46,073 nucleotides of DNA, taken from assembly GCA_017856375.1 (NCBI GenBank), contig JAFMFC010000007.1, positions 1 through 46,073 on the forward strand, read 5' to 3'. Under the pieces are notes generated by a model, which saw only the letters and a program-made list of their open reading frames with translations, was not told the DNA's origin and did not search any database. Origin of the DNA: Ilumatobacteraceae bacterium. GTDB lineage: Bacteria; Actinomycetota; Acidimicrobiia; Acidimicrobiales; Ilumatobacteraceae. Positions 1-11,178 of the stretch are shown here, piece after piece (the stretch's first letter is position 1; the number at the start of each line of letters is the position of its first letter). Made by a program: the position numbers and the translations under genes.

Positions 1-207
1 CACGGTGGTGGTGTCGGTATCGGCCGCAGTATCCACGCCGGCATGGTGTGTCTTGCCGACGGCACCGACCTCGCGGCAGAGAAACTGTCTCGCGTGTTGA
101 AGTCGGATCCGGGTATGGGCGTGATTCGCCATGCCGACGCGGGCTACGAGCATGCCATCAACACCGCCTCTGAGCGCGGGGTGCGCGTACCGATGCGCGA
201 ACAGTGA
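1..207 (+). CDS. hutU: Urocanate hydratase, C-terminal fragment (5' truncated by window edge)
   Basis: Frame ending TGA 205-207 reads [68 protein letters not shown], the conserved urocanase C-terminus; followed by hutF. Confidence 0.9.
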   Translation, partial: HGGGVGIGRSIHAGMVCLADGTDLAAEKLSRVLKSDPGMGVIRHADAGYEHAINTASERGVRVPMREQ

Positions 208-1541
208 TGCGTCTGCACTGCGAATACGCCTGGCTTGGGGGAGAGTCGGCTGCTCGCAACGTACGCATCACCATCGATGGAGGGAAGATCGTTGATGTCG
301 ATCCCGATGTGGAGCGCACAGTCGACGACGTGGTTGTTGCAGGCGTGGTGATGCCCGGGCTGGTCAACAGCCATAGTCACGCCTTCCACCGAGCTCTGCG
401 TGGACGCACGCATGCAGGTTCCGGTGATTTTTGGTCGTGGCGCAACCCGATGTACACCCTTGCGCAACGGCTCGACCCGGACAATTATCGAGACCTTTCG
501 GCTGCGGTTTACGGCGAGATGGTGTTGGCAGGGATTACCGGTGTCGGTGAGTTTCACTACGTACATCACCAGGTAGATGGAACACCCTATGCAAACAAGA
601 ACGCGATGGGTCTTGCGCTGGTAGACGGCGCAGCACAGGCGGGAATTCGTCTTGCGATGCTCGATACGGCGTATTTGCATGCCGGCCTCGACAAACCCGA
701 GCCACTCGCCGAACAGCGCCGGTTCAGCGACGGTTCGATTTCCAAGTGGCTGGAGCGAGTGAACGAGATGTCGGGTGGCGAGCACTGGACCGTTGGTTTG
801 GCGCCTCACAGCGTTCGTGCCGTGCATCCCGATGAACTGCGTGAAGTTGCCGCTGGGCGCGGATCACGGGTGGTGCATCTGCACGTTTCGGAGCAGTCTG
901 CCGAAAACGAAGTGTGTTTGCGGATGACGGGAAAGACCCCCACCGAGGTGCTGCACGATGCTGGGTTATTGGGCCCGCATCTCACGGCGGTGCATGCCAC
1001 TCATCTGAGCGATCACGATGTATCGCTGCTCGGATCGACGAAGTCGAACATCTGCATGTGTCCGACGACGGAGCGTGATCTTGCGGACGGGATCGGTCCG
1101 GCAAGTCGTCTCGCACAAGGTGGTTGCACTCTCTGCCTCGGCTCTGATTCGCATGCCGTGATCGACCTGTTCGAAGAGGCACGTGCCGTCGAACATGATG
1201 AACGTTTGATCACGGGTAAGCGAGGAATTCACACTCCTGCCAGATTGTTGGAGGCCGCAACTCGTGGCGGAGAGAATTCGCTCGGTTGGAATCCCGCTGC
1301 AGGAGTCGGTGTTCGCGTCGGTGCGCCAGCCGATTTGATTGCGCTCGATCTCGACACCGTGCGCCTCGCAGGTTTCGAGGCGAAGTCGGCCGCGGCGCAC
1401 ATCGTTCACGCCGCTGCACCAGCCGACGTAAGGGACGTCTGGATGGGCGGCAAACAGGTGGTCCGCAGTCGCGAACATCTCGCCTTGGGAGACGTGGCTG
1501 CTCGACTCCGATCCGCAATTGGCGTGCTTGGTACCCTGTAA
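204..1541 (+). CDS. hutF: Formimidoylglutamate deiminase (amidohydrolase superfamily)
   Basis: 445 aa [17 protein letters not shown] and SFWSWR-type motifs typical of HutF; start GTG 204 or ATG 207, overlapping the hutU stop; flanked by hutU and hutI. Confidence 0.88.
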   Translation: MMRLHCEYAWLGGESAARNVRITIDGGKIVDVDPDVERTVDDVVVAGVVMPGLVNSHSHAFHRALRGRTHAGSGDFWSWRNPMYTLAQRLDPDNYRDLSAAVYGEMVLAGITGVGEFHYVHHQVDGTPYANKNAMGLALVDGAAQAGIRLAMLDTAYLHAGLDKPEPLAEQRRFSDGSISKWLERVNEMSGGEHWTVGLAPHSVRAVHPDELREVAAGRGSRVVHLHVSEQSAENEVCLRMTGKTPTEVLHDAGLLGPHLTAVHATHLSDHDVSLLGSTKSNICMCPTTERDLADGIGPASRLAQGGCTLCLGSDSHAVIDLFEEARAVEHDERLITGKRGIHTPARLLEAATRGGENSLGWNPAAGVGVRVGAPADLIALDLDTVRLAGFEAKSAAAHIVHAAAPADVRDVWMGGKQVVRSREHLALGDVAARLRSAIGVLGTL

Positions 1542-1547
1542 TTCGTC

Positions 1548-2123
1548 ATGGCAGTCCTTCCCATCGCCAAAGTGGGGCACCCCGAATTGCGGATCCGCGC
1601 CAAGGAAGTGACCCGGGAGGAACTTGCCTCGGCAAACGTGCAGACCTTCATCGATGACCTCATCGAGACCATGCGCCACGCCAACGGTGCGGGTTTGGCC
1701 GCCACCCAGGTGCTACGCCACCAGCGCATTTGTGCGGTGGAGGTGCGCGACAACCCGCGCTATCCCTACAAGCCCAACATCCCGCTCACGATTCTGGTGA
1801 ACCCCGTGTTGACGCCGCTTGACGACGACAAGTTCGAGAACTACGAAGGCTGCCTCTCGGTTCCCGGCATTCGTGGTTTGGTGTTGCGCAACACTCGCAT
1901 CCGCGTCCAAGCATGGGATCGCCGTGGCAATGAGATCAACGAAGAAGTGCGTGGCTTGAAGGCATGCACATACCAACACGAGGTGGATCACCTCGACGGA
2001 TTGCTGTTTCTCGACCGGGTCCTCGATCCGATGACGCTTGCCACCTGGGAAGCATTCGATGAATTCCACAAGAGTGCCTTTGTCGAGCGAGTAACCGCGC
2101 TCGTCGCCAAACACGGTTCCTGA
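1548..2123 (+). CDS. def: Peptide deformylase family protein
   Basis: All three PDF motifs present: [19 protein letters not shown]. Stop TGA overlaps hutI ATG (TGATG). Confidence 0.92.
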   Translation: MAVLPIAKVGHPELRIRAKEVTREELASANVQTFIDDLIETMRHANGAGLAATQVLRHQRICAVEVRDNPRYPYKPNIPLTILVNPVLTPLDDDKFENYEGCLSVPGIRGLVLRNTRIRVQAWDRRGNEINEEVRGLKACTYQHEVDHLDGLLFLDRVLDPMTLATWEAFDEFHKSAFVERVTALVAKHGS

Positions 2124-3316
2124 TGCTCGCCATCGCGGGTATCGGCCATCTCGTTACCAACGATCCGAATCTTGGCGATGGCAAGCTTGGCGTCATTCGT
2201 GATGCTGCCGTGGTGGTGGGCGACGATGGCTTGATTTCGTGGGTCGGCCAGTCGAGTGATGTCGAGAATCACACATCGACTCGTCCTCTCAACGTCGGCG
2301 GACGTGTAGTCATTCCAGGGTTCGTAGACAGTCACACGCATCTGGTCTTTGCGGGGGATCGCGCGAGTGAGTTTGCGGCTCGAATGGCGGGCGAGCCCTA
2401 CAAGGCCGGTGGAATTCGCACGACGATGGCGGCGACTCGCGCAGCAACGAACGATCAACTGGTGGCGAACGCGCGTCGACTTGCGGCCGAGGCTCTCGCT
2501 TCGGGCACGACGACGATCGAGGTCAAGTCCGGCTATGGGCTCTCGGTTGCCGATGAAGCTCGGTCGCTCGAAGCGGCGCGAGCAGTCACCGACGAGACCA
2601 CGTTCCTCGGAGCCCATGTGGTTCCTCCCGACACCGATCCTGATTCGTATGTCGACCTCGTGTGCGGAGAGATGTTGGGCAGATGCGCACCTCACGCACG
2701 TTGGATTGATGTCTTTTGTGATCGAGGCGCATTCGACGTGGATCAGGCGCGCACGATTCTCGCTGCAGGAGCTAAGGCCGGCTTGGGCACACGTCTACAT
2801 GCCAATCAGCTACAGCATGGCGGCGGTATTGCGCTCGGAGTGGAGATGGGCGTTGCTTCGTGCGACCACTGCACGCACGTGTCGGACCACGACATCGAGT
2901 TGCTCGCCAGCGCACGAGACACCACGGTGGCGACTTTGCTACCCACTGCCGAACTGTGCACGCGTTCGCCGTTTCCCGATGCGCGTCGCCTGATTGACGC
3001 TGGGGTAGCGGTGGCGCTCGCCTCGGACTGCAATCCCGGCTCTTCCTACACCTCGTCGATGCCGCTCGTGGTGGCGCTCGGGGTGATCTCGATGGGGATG
3101 ACCTGTGACGAGGCCTTGTGGTCGGCAACCATGGGTGGAGCGCGGGCACTTCGCCGATCGGACGTCGGTGGCCTCGCCCCGTTCATGCGAGGCGATCTCG
3201 TCATTTTGGATGCTGCAAGCCATGTACATTTGGCCTACCGGCCAGGCGTGAATCTGGTTACAACGGTTGTACGAGCAGGCGAAGTCGTTTCCGGACAATT
3301 AGATTTTCTCGTATGA
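2123..3316 (+). CDS. hutI: Imidazolonepropionase
   Basis: 397 aa; [16 protein letters not shown] motif and amidohydrolase metal ligands; hut context. Confidence 0.92.
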   Translation: MLAIAGIGHLVTNDPNLGDGKLGVIRDAAVVVGDDGLISWVGQSSDVENHTSTRPLNVGGRVVIPGFVDSHTHLVFAGDRASEFAARMAGEPYKAGGIRTTMAATRAATNDQLVANARRLAAEALASGTTTIEVKSGYGLSVADEARSLEAARAVTDETTFLGAHVVPPDTDPDSYVDLVCGEMLGRCAPHARWIDVFCDRGAFDVDQARTILAAGAKAGLGTRLHANQLQHGGGIALGVEMGVASCDHCTHVSDHDIELLASARDTTVATLLPTAELCTRSPFPDARRLIDAGVAVALASDCNPGSSYTSSMPLVVALGVISMGMTCDEALWSATMGGARALRRSDVGGLAPFMRGDLVILDAASHVHLAYRPGVNLVTTVVRAGEVVSGQLDFLV

Positions 3317-4221
3317 CGTCGCAGAGGGGTCCGGTTCTCAACACGAAGGCCGAATGGCGCACCGTGGCCGTCATCGTTGCCGTGTATGCGGGAACGATTG
3401 CCGTGGTGGGCAATCATGAGCGACTCGGGGGGTGGCTCACGGTTCTGTTGCTCGCGTGGTTCGGAGCGTGGCACCTGAGCATGCAGCACGAACTCCTGCA
3501 CGGGCACCCCTTCTCGAAGCCGTGGATGAACGATGCCGTGGCGAGTATTCCCTTGACTTTGTGGATTCCGTTCCTGATGTTCAAGCCCGACCATCTCGAA
3601 CACCACCGGACAGATCTCACGACTCCCGGCATCGACAACGAGTCGTTCTATGTCGACCCGCAGGATTGGGAGAAGATGGGGCGTCTGCGACGGGGCTACT
3701 ACTGGGCCAATCGCACCATCCTGTTTCGGATTTTCGTCAACACCATCGTGAGTACCTGGCAGTATCACGCGTGGAAGTTGCGCATGGTGGCCAAAGGCGA
3801 TCGCCAAACCATCACTGCGTACTTGGCGCATTTCGTTTTGCTCGTTCCGACGATCTGGTTGGTGGTGGGTGTTGCAGGGATGCCGTTGTGGCAGTACGCA
3901 CTGGGTGTCACCTACGGAGGGCGAGTATTGAACGCAATCCGCCCATTCCCCGAGCACAAGTATCAGTCGGGAGTCGAACTACGTACGGCGATGATCATGG
4001 CCGGGCCGGTGATGAGTCTGTTGATGCTGAACAACAACTTGCATGTTCCGCACCACGATGAACCAGCGCAGCCGTGGTACGAGTATCGCAAGGTGGCCAA
4101 GCGGGTGAATGCCGAGCAGAGGGCGCAAGAAGCTGGCTTGATGTATCGAGGCGGATACCTGGAGGTGTTCCGCAAGTACTCGTTTAAGCCGGTCGACGCG
4201 CCCGTTCGTCAGACGGTATAA
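3313..4221 (+). CDS. Fatty acid desaturase-like membrane di-iron protein
   Basis: Three histidine boxes (HELLH, HLEHH, HVPHH) and hydrophobic segments; ATG 3313 overlaps hutI stop (ATGA). Listed ORF start at 3118 is an N-terminal overextension. Confidence 0.85.
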   Translation: MTSQRGPVLNTKAEWRTVAVIVAVYAGTIAVVGNHERLGGWLTVLLLAWFGAWHLSMQHELLHGHPFSKPWMNDAVASIPLTLWIPFLMFKPDHLEHHRTDLTTPGIDNESFYVDPQDWEKMGRLRRGYYWANRTILFRIFVNTIVSTWQYHAWKLRMVAKGDRQTITAYLAHFVLLVPTIWLVVGVAGMPLWQYALGVTYGGRVLNAIRPFPEHKYQSGVELRTAMIMAGPVMSLLMLNNNLHVPHHDEPAQPWYEYRKVAKRVNAEQRAQEAGLMYRGGYLEVFRKYSFKPVDAPVRQTV

Positions 4222-4225
4222 ATGC

Positions 4226-4260
4226 AAAAACCCCGCCGGTCTGTGACCGACGGGGTTTTT
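4226..4260. terminator. Hairpin terminator between convergent genes, likely bidirectional
   Basis: AAAAACCCCGCCGGTC-TGT-GACCGACGGGGTTTTT: 11-bp stem with one mismatch, flanked by A-run and T-run. Confidence 0.85.
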
Positions 4261-4270
4261 GACTTGAGAC

Positions 4271-4591
4271 TTAGGCGCGTAGGCCTCTGCTGACCATCGA
4301 GACGACGGCGTCCTTGACCGGAATCATGCCGAGCACGATCGCACCGTTGACGATGTGTCCAAGCCAGCCGCTCCACATTCCAGTGTCGAGACCGCTCATC
4401 CAGGCGCCTACGGCGTTGTAGTCGAGTACGTACATCATCAAGACGGCGATGATGAGGTTCCACAGGGCTCCCACGATCGGGATCTTGCGGATGATGGCAC
4501 TCAGGCCAACGACGCCCAGGACCGTGTCAACCACGTTCTGAACTGCGCCAAGCAGGACTGCCAACAGGAGAAGTGCTCCAAGGGTGTACAT
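4271..4591 (-). CDS. Small multi-pass membrane protein of unknown function
   Basis: 106 aa from ATG 4591 (MYTLGALLLLAVLLGAVQ...); several hydrophobic helices; GAGGAAA SD upstream; ends beside a terminator. Confidence 0.7.
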   Translation of the reverse strand: MYTLGALLLLAVLLGAVQNVVDTVLGVVGLSAIIRKIPIVGALWNLIIAVLMMYVLDYNAVGAWMSGLDTGMWSGWLGHIVNGAIVLGMIPVKDAVVSMVSRGLRA

Positions 4592-4767
4592 ATTGATTTT
4601 CCTCGTTTCTGCGGTCCCCAGGGCCGCACAATCGACCGTAAGCACGCTGAGCGTCCCAGTGGTGGATTTCACGACATTGCAATATGTGAGCCCCGAATGG
4701 TGGGATTTGAGGCGATTGTTACATTCCCGCGACAGGTAATCAACCACATGAATTAGGGTTCTCGTCG

Positions 4768-6240
4768 ATGGAACACGTCGACGTTGTCGTTGTGGGGGCA
4801 GGAATTAGCGGCATTGGCGCGGCCTACCACCTACAGACAATGTCGCCCGATCGAAGCTTCGTGGTGTTGGAGGCTCGCCAAGACATCGGTGGTACCTGGG
4901 ACCTGTTTCGTTACCCCGGAGTGCGCTCGGACAGCGATATGTACACACTCGGCTACCAGTTCAAGCCGTGGACCAATGCAAAGTCGATCGCCGACGGGCC
5001 TTCGATCATGGAGTACCTCCGCGAAACGGTTCGCGAGTACGGAATCGATCGACATATTCGCTTTGGCAGGCGAGTGAGCGCTGCCTCGTGGTCGACCGAG
5101 AAGGGCGCGTGGACCATTTCGATTGCTGATCAACACGGCGATGTCAGTCAGATGACCTGCAATTTCTTGTTCATGTGCGCGGGCTACTACTCCTATCGAT
5201 CGGGATATAAGGCCGAGATTCCCGGCATTGCAGACTTCGACGGCACCGTGTTGCACCCACAGTTCTGGCCTGAACAACTCAACTACGCAGGGAAGCGAGT
5301 GGCGGTCATCGGATCGGGGGCGACAGCGATGACGATCGTGCCGGCGATGGCTCGTGACGCTGCTCATGTGACGATGATTCAGCGATCGCCGACCTATGTC
5401 GTGGCACGTCCAGATGTTGACAAGATCGCCTTGTTCATGCGCAAGTTGCTCCCCGAAAAACTTGCGTATCGACTTATTCGGCTCAAAAACACCACGTTGC
5501 AGCAACTGTTTTACGGGCGAATGCGTAACTATCCAAAGGAGGCTAAACAGCGTCTGATTGATATGGTTCGAGAGCGGGTGGGTGACTCGATCGACGTTGA
5601 CCGTCACTTCACGCCGTCCTACAACCCATGGGATCAGCGCCTATGCCTACTGCCGAACGGCGACTTCTTGGATGCGCTGAAAGAAGGCAAGGCTTCGATT
5701 GTCACCGACACGATTGCAGGGTTCGACGCCCACGCCATTCGATTGAATTCGGGTCAAGTGATCGAGGCTGACATCGTGGTGACCGCCACAGGGTTGCAGC
5801 TCGTCGTCCTGGGTGAGGCGCAATTCGACATTGACGGCAAACCGATCGACTTCGCTAGCACCTTCACGTACAAGGGCCTTGGTTTCTCGGGGGTGCCGAA
5901 TCTCGTCACCTCCTTCGGATACATCAACGCATCTTGGACGTTGAAGTCCGATCTCACCTGTGAGTACGTCTGCCGCCTCCTCAACCACATGAGTGAAACG
6001 GGTACTCAAATTTGCACGCCAACGTTGCGTGCCGGAGAAAAGTCGATGCCGCGTCGGCCTTGGATCGACGGCTTCACCCCTGGCTACATGCTGCGCGACA
6101 TGCATCGGTTCCCCAGTCAAGGGGATCGTGAGCCATGGTTGAATCCACAGAACTTCAAGAAGGATGTCGAGTTGTATCGGCATTCCACTGTCGACGATGG
6201 TGTGATGACCTTCACCAAGGCAATCATCTCGATCCGATGA
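4768..6240 (+). CDS. FAD-dependent monooxygenase, Baeyer-Villiger type
   Basis: GAGISGIGAAYHL and GSGATAM Rossmann motifs; BVMO-like fingerprint FDGTVLHPQFWP. Confidence 0.88.
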   Translation: MEHVDVVVVGAGISGIGAAYHLQTMSPDRSFVVLEARQDIGGTWDLFRYPGVRSDSDMYTLGYQFKPWTNAKSIADGPSIMEYLRETVREYGIDRHIRFGRRVSAASWSTEKGAWTISIADQHGDVSQMTCNFLFMCAGYYSYRSGYKAEIPGIADFDGTVLHPQFWPEQLNYAGKRVAVIGSGATAMTIVPAMARDAAHVTMIQRSPTYVVARPDVDKIALFMRKLLPEKLAYRLIRLKNTTLQQLFYGRMRNYPKEAKQRLIDMVRERVGDSIDVDRHFTPSYNPWDQRLCLLPNGDFLDALKEGKASIVTDTIAGFDAHAIRLNSGQVIEADIVVTATGLQLVVLGEAQFDIDGKPIDFASTFTYKGLGFSGVPNLVTSFGYINASWTLKSDLTCEYVCRLLNHMSETGTQICTPTLRAGEKSMPRRPWIDGFTPGYMLRDMHRFPSQGDREPWLNPQNFKKDVELYRHSTVDDGVMTFTKAIISIR

Positions 6241-7457
6241 ATTCAGGCCAATTGGGGGCATGGTCGCCCTTTCAAGTCAAGATGTATCGCGCATTGTGGT
6301 TTGCCAACCTCGGTATCAACCTTGGCTCCTTCACCCACATCACGGCAGCCGGATGGACGATGACACTGCTCACCGATTCGGCTGTTCTCGTCGGAGCAGT
6401 GCAGACCGTTTGGGCGGTGCCAGGTTTCTTGCTCGCATTGCATTCAGGCGCGATTGCTGACGAGTTCGATCGACGCCGGGTCGTGGCGATTTCACAGAGT
6501 TTCGCCATCGTGTTTGCCGTCGTCATTGCCATCATGCAATGGAACGACATGTTGACGCCAGGGATCTTGCTTGGCGCAACCCTTGCCGAATCGATTGCTC
6601 TCACGATCGGAACTCCCGCGATGATCGCAATGACACCGCTAGTGGTGGGTCGTGAGCGACTACACCAAGCACTCGCCTTGGACTCGACGACTCGTTACTT
6701 GGCGCAGGCGCTCGGCCCTGCGATTGCAGGAGCGGTCATTGCTTTCGTCAACATTGGCGCCGTGTACATGTTGAATGCCTTCGCATTGGTATGGGTGGTG
6801 ATTCTTGCTTCCTCTGGGCGGCTTCCCGAAGCAGAGCGAGGAGAACGTTCTTCGGTGACGAAGTCGATCATCGACGGAGTGAAATTCGTGGTGTCGCGAG
6901 TTGAACTGCGCAACAACTTGATCCGCCTGTTTGTCGCGAGCGCGGTGTCTGCTTCGGTGATCGGGCTATTGCCTTTGATGGCCAAGAACAATCTCGGAAT
7001 GGATGCGAGTGGCTACGGGGCCCTGTATGCATCCGTTGGTGTGGGCGCGGTGATCGTGGTGGCGATGCTGCCGCGGATACGACGCAGCCTGTCAGAAGAG
7101 TCGCTCGTTCAGTTGTCTTCGATCGTGTGGGGCGCCAGTATCGCCGGCGCTGCGACAACGACCAATGCGGGATTGGCGATGATTGCCCTCGGCTTTGCGG
7201 GAGCCGGGTTGATGGCCATGATGAATGTGCTCTTCACTTCGTTTCTGTCGCGCCTCGAAGAGTGGGTACGCGGTCGGGGGTCATCCATTTCGATGTTCGC
7301 AGCGTGGCTCGGAGCCTCAGCGGGTTCGATCTCGTGGGGCGCTCTCGCAGGTGGCACCACGGTGACAACAGCCCTCATGGGCTCTGCCGCAGCGATGGTA
7401 TTGACGACGTGGCTGGGGAAAGCCGCGTTGCCGATGTTTAGAGCTGCAAACTCTTGA
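6237..7457 (+). CDS. MFS transporter
   Basis: Multi-TM protein with [13 protein letters not shown] loop; ATG 6237 overlaps the monooxygenase stop (ATGA). Confidence 0.82.
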   Translation: MNSGQLGAWSPFQVKMYRALWFANLGINLGSFTHITAAGWTMTLLTDSAVLVGAVQTVWAVPGFLLALHSGAIADEFDRRRVVAISQSFAIVFAVVIAIMQWNDMLTPGILLGATLAESIALTIGTPAMIAMTPLVVGRERLHQALALDSTTRYLAQALGPAIAGAVIAFVNIGAVYMLNAFALVWVVILASSGRLPEAERGERSSVTKSIIDGVKFVVSRVELRNNLIRLFVASAVSASVIGLLPLMAKNNLGMDASGYGALYASVGVGAVIVVAMLPRIRRSLSEESLVQLSSIVWGASIAGAATTTNAGLAMIALGFAGAGLMAMMNVLFTSFLSRLEEWVRGRGSSISMFAAWLGASAGSISWGALAGGTTVTTALMGSAAAMVLTTWLGKAALPMFRAANS

Positions 7458-8865
7458 TCTCGAGGAACTCCTCGAAACCGTGGCGACCTAGTTCGCGGCC
7501 ATAACCGGACTGCTTGTAACCACCGAAGGGTGCATTGACGTTGAAGCGACCATTGTTCACTTCTACCTGACCGGTGCGGAGGCGCTTGGCGATGCCCATG
7601 GCACGGTCCTTGTCGGCGGCCCAAACGCCACCAGCCAGACCGTAGACCGTGTCGTTGGCAATGCGAATGGCATCTTCGTCATCTTTGTAAGGGATGATGC
7701 AGAGCACTGGACCGAAAATTTCTTCCTGGGCGATAGTCATCGAGTTCTTCACGTTGCTGAACACGGTGGGGCGGACGTAGAAGCCCTTGGCCAAACCTTC
7801 GGGAGCGCCGAGGCCACCAGCGATGACGGTCGCGCCTTCGTCAATGCCCTTCTGGATGTATGACTGCACACGGTCGCGTTGTGCCGCCGAGGCAAGCGGA
7901 CCGAGATGTGTACCTTCGGCTTGTGGGTCGCCCACCACCATGCCGCCGGCGGCCATCGCCGCGGCCTTTTCTGCGTCGGCAACCCGGGAGGCAGGAACCA
8001 GCATTCGTGTGAGGGCAGAGCAGGTTTGTCCGCTGTTGAGGAACGCTTTGCCCACTCCTGCCATCACCGCTTGAGCAAATGCATCTCCCTCGAGATCGTC
8101 GCAGATGATGTTTGCCGACTTGCCGCCAAGCTCGAGAGCCACCTTCTTCACGGTTTCGGCCGCCACTTGTGAGACTCTCTTGCCGGCACGTGTGCTGCCG
8201 GTGAATGACACCATGTCGACATTCGGGTGTGCGGCGATTGCTTCGCCGACGACAGGTCCGGTACCGGTGACCATGTTGAAGACGCCCTTCGGAAGACCGA
8301 CACCGTCGATGATCTCGGCAAGCATGAACGCATCAAGTGGTGCCACTTCGCTTGGCTTCAACACGACGGTGCAGCCTGCCGCCATGGCGAACGCCACCTT
8401 GGCGGCGATCTGGTGCAGGGGGTAGTTCCAGGGCGTGATGCATCCGACCACACCGATGGGCTCACGTACGACGAGCGATGAACCAACTTCTTCTTCGTAC
8501 CTGAACGACTGTGCGACCGCGGCAGCTTGCTTGAACGAATTGATCGGCAATCCAACTTGGACGAGCTTGGAGAGCATCGCGCTCATGCCCGTTTCTTTGG
8601 AGATGACGGCGGCGATCTCGTCCATCCGTGCAGCCAGCCCGTCCCCAATCTTGTCGACGTAAGAGGCGCGCTCTGCTGGCGCCAGCGTCGACCACGAGGG
8701 GAACGCTGCGGCAGCGGACTTTGCTGCAGCGTCGACATCCTGCGCATTGCCCTCGGGAATCGAACCCATCACTTCTTCAGTTATCGAATCGAATACCTGG
8801 ATGGTCCCAGTGCCATTCGGCTTTACCCAGGCACCGTTCACGTAGATCTTGTCGTGAGCAATCAT
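7438..8865 (-). CDS. Aldehyde dehydrogenase (NAD(P)+-dependent family)
   Basis: [47 protein letters not shown] catalytic Cys motif; AAGGAG SD upstream. Confidence 0.93.
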   Translation of the reverse strand: MIAHDKIYVNGAWVKPNGTGTIQVFDSITEEVMGSIPEGNAQDVDAAAKSAAAAFPSWSTLAPAERASYVDKIGDGLAARMDEIAAVISKETGMSAMLSKLVQVGLPINSFKQAAAVAQSFRYEEEVGSSLVVREPIGVVGCITPWNYPLHQIAAKVAFAMAAGCTVVLKPSEVAPLDAFMLAEIIDGVGLPKGVFNMVTGTGPVVGEAIAAHPNVDMVSFTGSTRAGKRVSQVAAETVKKVALELGGKSANIICDDLEGDAFAQAVMAGVGKAFLNSGQTCSALTRMLVPASRVADAEKAAAMAAGGMVVGDPQAEGTHLGPLASAAQRDRVQSYIQKGIDEGATVIAGGLGAPEGLAKGFYVRPTVFSNVKNSMTIAQEEIFGPVLCIIPYKDDEDAIRIANDTVYGLAGGVWAADKDRAMGIAKRLRTGQVEVNNGRFNVNAPFGGYKQSGYGRELGRHGFEEFLEIKSLQL

Positions 8866-8981
8866 CGTGCGCTCCTTTGTCGGGACTTCATTGTGGCACA
8901 GCCTCGCCAGGCGGTTCCTGTTCGGGCTGGTCCAGCAGGTTCAGTAATCTTGGTCGCGGCACAAATTCAGGAGGCCCACTG

Positions 8982-9869
8982 ATGAATATGGAACAGTCGA
9001 CCAAGATGCGCTCGGGGAAGGGCTTCATTGCTGCACTCGATCAGAGTGGCGGCAGCACGCCAAAGGCACTCAAGCTCTACGGAATCGAGGAGTCCGAGTA
9101 TTCGGGTGAAGATCAGATGTTCGATCTGATTCATGGCATGCGCACGCGCATCATCAAGAGCAAGTCGTTTGGGGGCGACCGCGTGCTCGGCGCGATTCTT
9201 TTCGAAGGAACCATGGATCGCGCAATCGATGGCATGCCCACCGCGCAGTACCTGTGGGAGAAGAAGAGTGTGATCCCATTCCTCAAGGTGGACAAAGGCT
9301 TGGCTGATGAAGCAGATGGCGTCCAGGTGATGAAGTCGATGCCGGAGTTGGACAAGCTTCTTGCCAAGGCAGTGAAAGCCGGGATCTTCGGCACCAAGAT
9401 GCGCTCAGTAATCAAGCAGGCGAGTGCGAGCGGTATCAAGGCTGTTGTCGCTCAGCAGTTCGAAGTTGGACGCCAGATCCTCGCAGCAGGCTTGGTGCCG
9501 ATCATCGAACCCGAGGTGGACATCAAGTGCCCACAGAAGGCAGAAGCAGAGGAGATCTTGAAGGCAGAAATTCTCGCCGAGTTGGCAAAGCAGCCCGCCG
9601 ATCAACCGATCATGCTCAAGCTCACTCTGCCCGAAGCAGATGGCTTCTATTCCGAACTCGTGAGCCATCCGTCGGTTCTGCGGGTGGTGGCGCTTTCCGG
9701 TGGTTACTCCCGCGACGAATCAAATGCTCGTCTCTCCCGCAACAAGGGAGTCATCGCGAGCTTTTCGCGCGCACTCACCGAGGGGCTTTCGGCGAAGCAG
9801 TCTGAAGCAGAGTTCGATGCAATGCTCGACTCAACGATCGCGAGCATCTGCGCTGCCTCGATCACCTGA
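8982..9869 (+). CDS. fda: Class I fructose-bisphosphate aldolase
   Basis: Start [35 protein letters not shown], typical of bacterial class I FBA; CAGGAGG SD before ATG 8982. Confidence 0.9.
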   Translation: MNMEQSTKMRSGKGFIAALDQSGGSTPKALKLYGIEESEYSGEDQMFDLIHGMRTRIIKSKSFGGDRVLGAILFEGTMDRAIDGMPTAQYLWEKKSVIPFLKVDKGLADEADGVQVMKSMPELDKLLAKAVKAGIFGTKMRSVIKQASASGIKAVVAQQFEVGRQILAAGLVPIIEPEVDIKCPQKAEAEEILKAEILAELAKQPADQPIMLKLTLPEADGFYSELVSHPSVLRVVALSGGYSRDESNARLSRNKGVIASFSRALTEGLSAKQSEAEFDAMLDSTIASICAASIT

Positions 9870-9884
9870 TCGAACGGCAACGAA

Positions 9885-10649
9885 TCAGAATGCGCGCATG
9901 CGCACCGAGAGGCAGGTGACGCATCCCTCGAGTTTGATGTACTCGGAGACGTCCACCTGAATCGTCTCGTAACCGAGACTTTCCAACAGCTCTGCGCTCT
10001 TCGGAGCATCAGCCGCCATCAATAAACGCCCGTTGTCGATGATCACGACATGAGCTCCTGATTCCTCGGGCATGGAGAGATACTTCGGAAAGACCGTGGA
10101 GTCGTCCACCGCCGGATCCCAGCCGATGATCGTGCCATCGGGCAAGGCCGTCACGGCTGATTTCAGGTGAAGCACCTTCGTCACGGGAACGACCACCACG
10201 GTGGCACCCATCGGCTCCAAGATGCTTTCCAATTGCTTGATTCCCTCTTGATTGGTGCGACCACCGAGACCGACATAGATGGTGTCGTTCACCTTGAGAA
10301 CATCGCCGCCATCGAGGGTTCCGGGAGCGACAATTCGCTCCAATCGACATCCGAAGGATGCCACCACAGGTTCTACGGCTTCGACTTCGGGCTTGCGCGC
10401 ATCGTTGCCGGGGCGGGTGATCACCGCCACATCGCGAAACATCACCACGGTGTCCTCGATGAACACGCTGTCGGCACACGAGTCGAGCTCCGGCACCTCA
10501 CGTACTTGCCAACCGACGCCACGAAGGGCGTCGACGTATGACTCCCACTGACGCCTGGCCAGATCGATGTCGACGGGTTGGCGTTCGAGATGGGTGAGCA
10601 GGCCCTCGGCCAGGCGCGAACTGGTGCGACGAACGAGAGCAACCGTCAT
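9885..10649 (-). CDS. Dimethylargininase / DDAH-family amidinotransferase-fold hydrolase
   Basis: FIEDTVVMF, LDGGDVL and EGCVTCLSVR motifs of DDAH-like hydrolases. Confidence 0.85.
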   Translation of the reverse strand: MTVALVRRTSSRLAEGLLTHLERQPVDIDLARRQWESYVDALRGVGWQVREVPELDSCADSVFIEDTVVMFRDVAVITRPGNDARKPEVEAVEPVVASFGCRLERIVAPGTLDGGDVLKVNDTIYVGLGGRTNQEGIKQLESILEPMGATVVVVPVTKVLHLKSAVTALPDGTIIGWDPAVDDSTVFPKYLSMPEESGAHVVIIDNGRLLMAADAPKSAELLESLGYETIQVDVSEYIKLEGCVTCLSVRMRAF

Positions 10650-10674
10650 CGGTTCGAAACCAGATGAACGTTCA

Positions 10675-10749
<75 letters not shown>

Positions 10750-10846
10750 AAATGGCTCTCAGATTTTACTTGACGATGTAACCCTTTGGGGCGTTGACCG
10801 TACGAGCATCCTTGCCCTAGTCGCCGTTGTCTGAAAGGGTGGACTT

Positions 10847-11041
10847 ATGAAACCGATTCAGATTCTCCGTGCCACGATCCTTCTCGCGGCAGCAGCCAGC
10901 CTCGTCTTGAGTGTGTGGCTGTTTTTCGCCAACGATGGGGCCATGGACGACAAACTCAACGGGATCTTCGTGGGCACGTGGGTGCCCTCGATCCTCGCGT
11001 TGGGTGCCTTCCTCGTCTCCTCTCAGCAGAAGAGGAGTTGA
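10847..11041 (+). CDS. Small membrane protein, unknown function
   Basis: 64 aa with two hydrophobic segments; AAAGGGTGG SD-like sequence upstream. Confidence 0.6.
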   Translation: MKPIQILRATILLAAAASLVLSVWLFFANDGAMDDKLNGIFVGTWVPSILALGAFLVSSQQKRS

Positions 11042-11042
11042 G

Positions 11043-11156
11043 ATGAGTCAGGGCGCACTCTTTGCCTTCGGCTGTGTGATCTTCTTCGTGGTCGCCACGG
11101 GAAGTTTCATGTATGCGATGATGACCCTTCGGGAAGCCGCCGACAAAAATCGATGA
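11043..11156 (+). CDS. Very small membrane protein, unknown function
   Basis: MSQGALFAFGCVIFFVVATGSFMYAMMTLREAADKNR; one TM helix; 1 nt after the preceding stop, GAGGAG SD at the end of the upstream ORF. Confidence 0.5.
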   Translation: MSQGALFAFGCVIFFVVATGSFMYAMMTLREAADKNR

Positions 11157-11157
11157 G

Positions 11158-11176
11158 AGCGAGCGGTTCGCTCGCT
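11158..11176. terminator. Hairpin between convergent genes
   Basis: AGCGAGCG-GTT-CGCTCGCT, perfect 8-bp stem. Confidence 0.55.
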
Positions 11177-11178
11177 CG

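Noticed and set aside
3118-3312. N-terminal extension of the desaturase ORF
   Set aside because: Overlaps the conserved 3' end of hutI in another frame; ATG 3313 gives the usual ATGA coupling.
8628-8981. N-terminal extension of the FBP aldolase ORF
   Set aside because: Overlaps the aldehyde dehydrogenase 5' end on the other strand; the conserved N-terminus starts at ATG 8982 with an SD.
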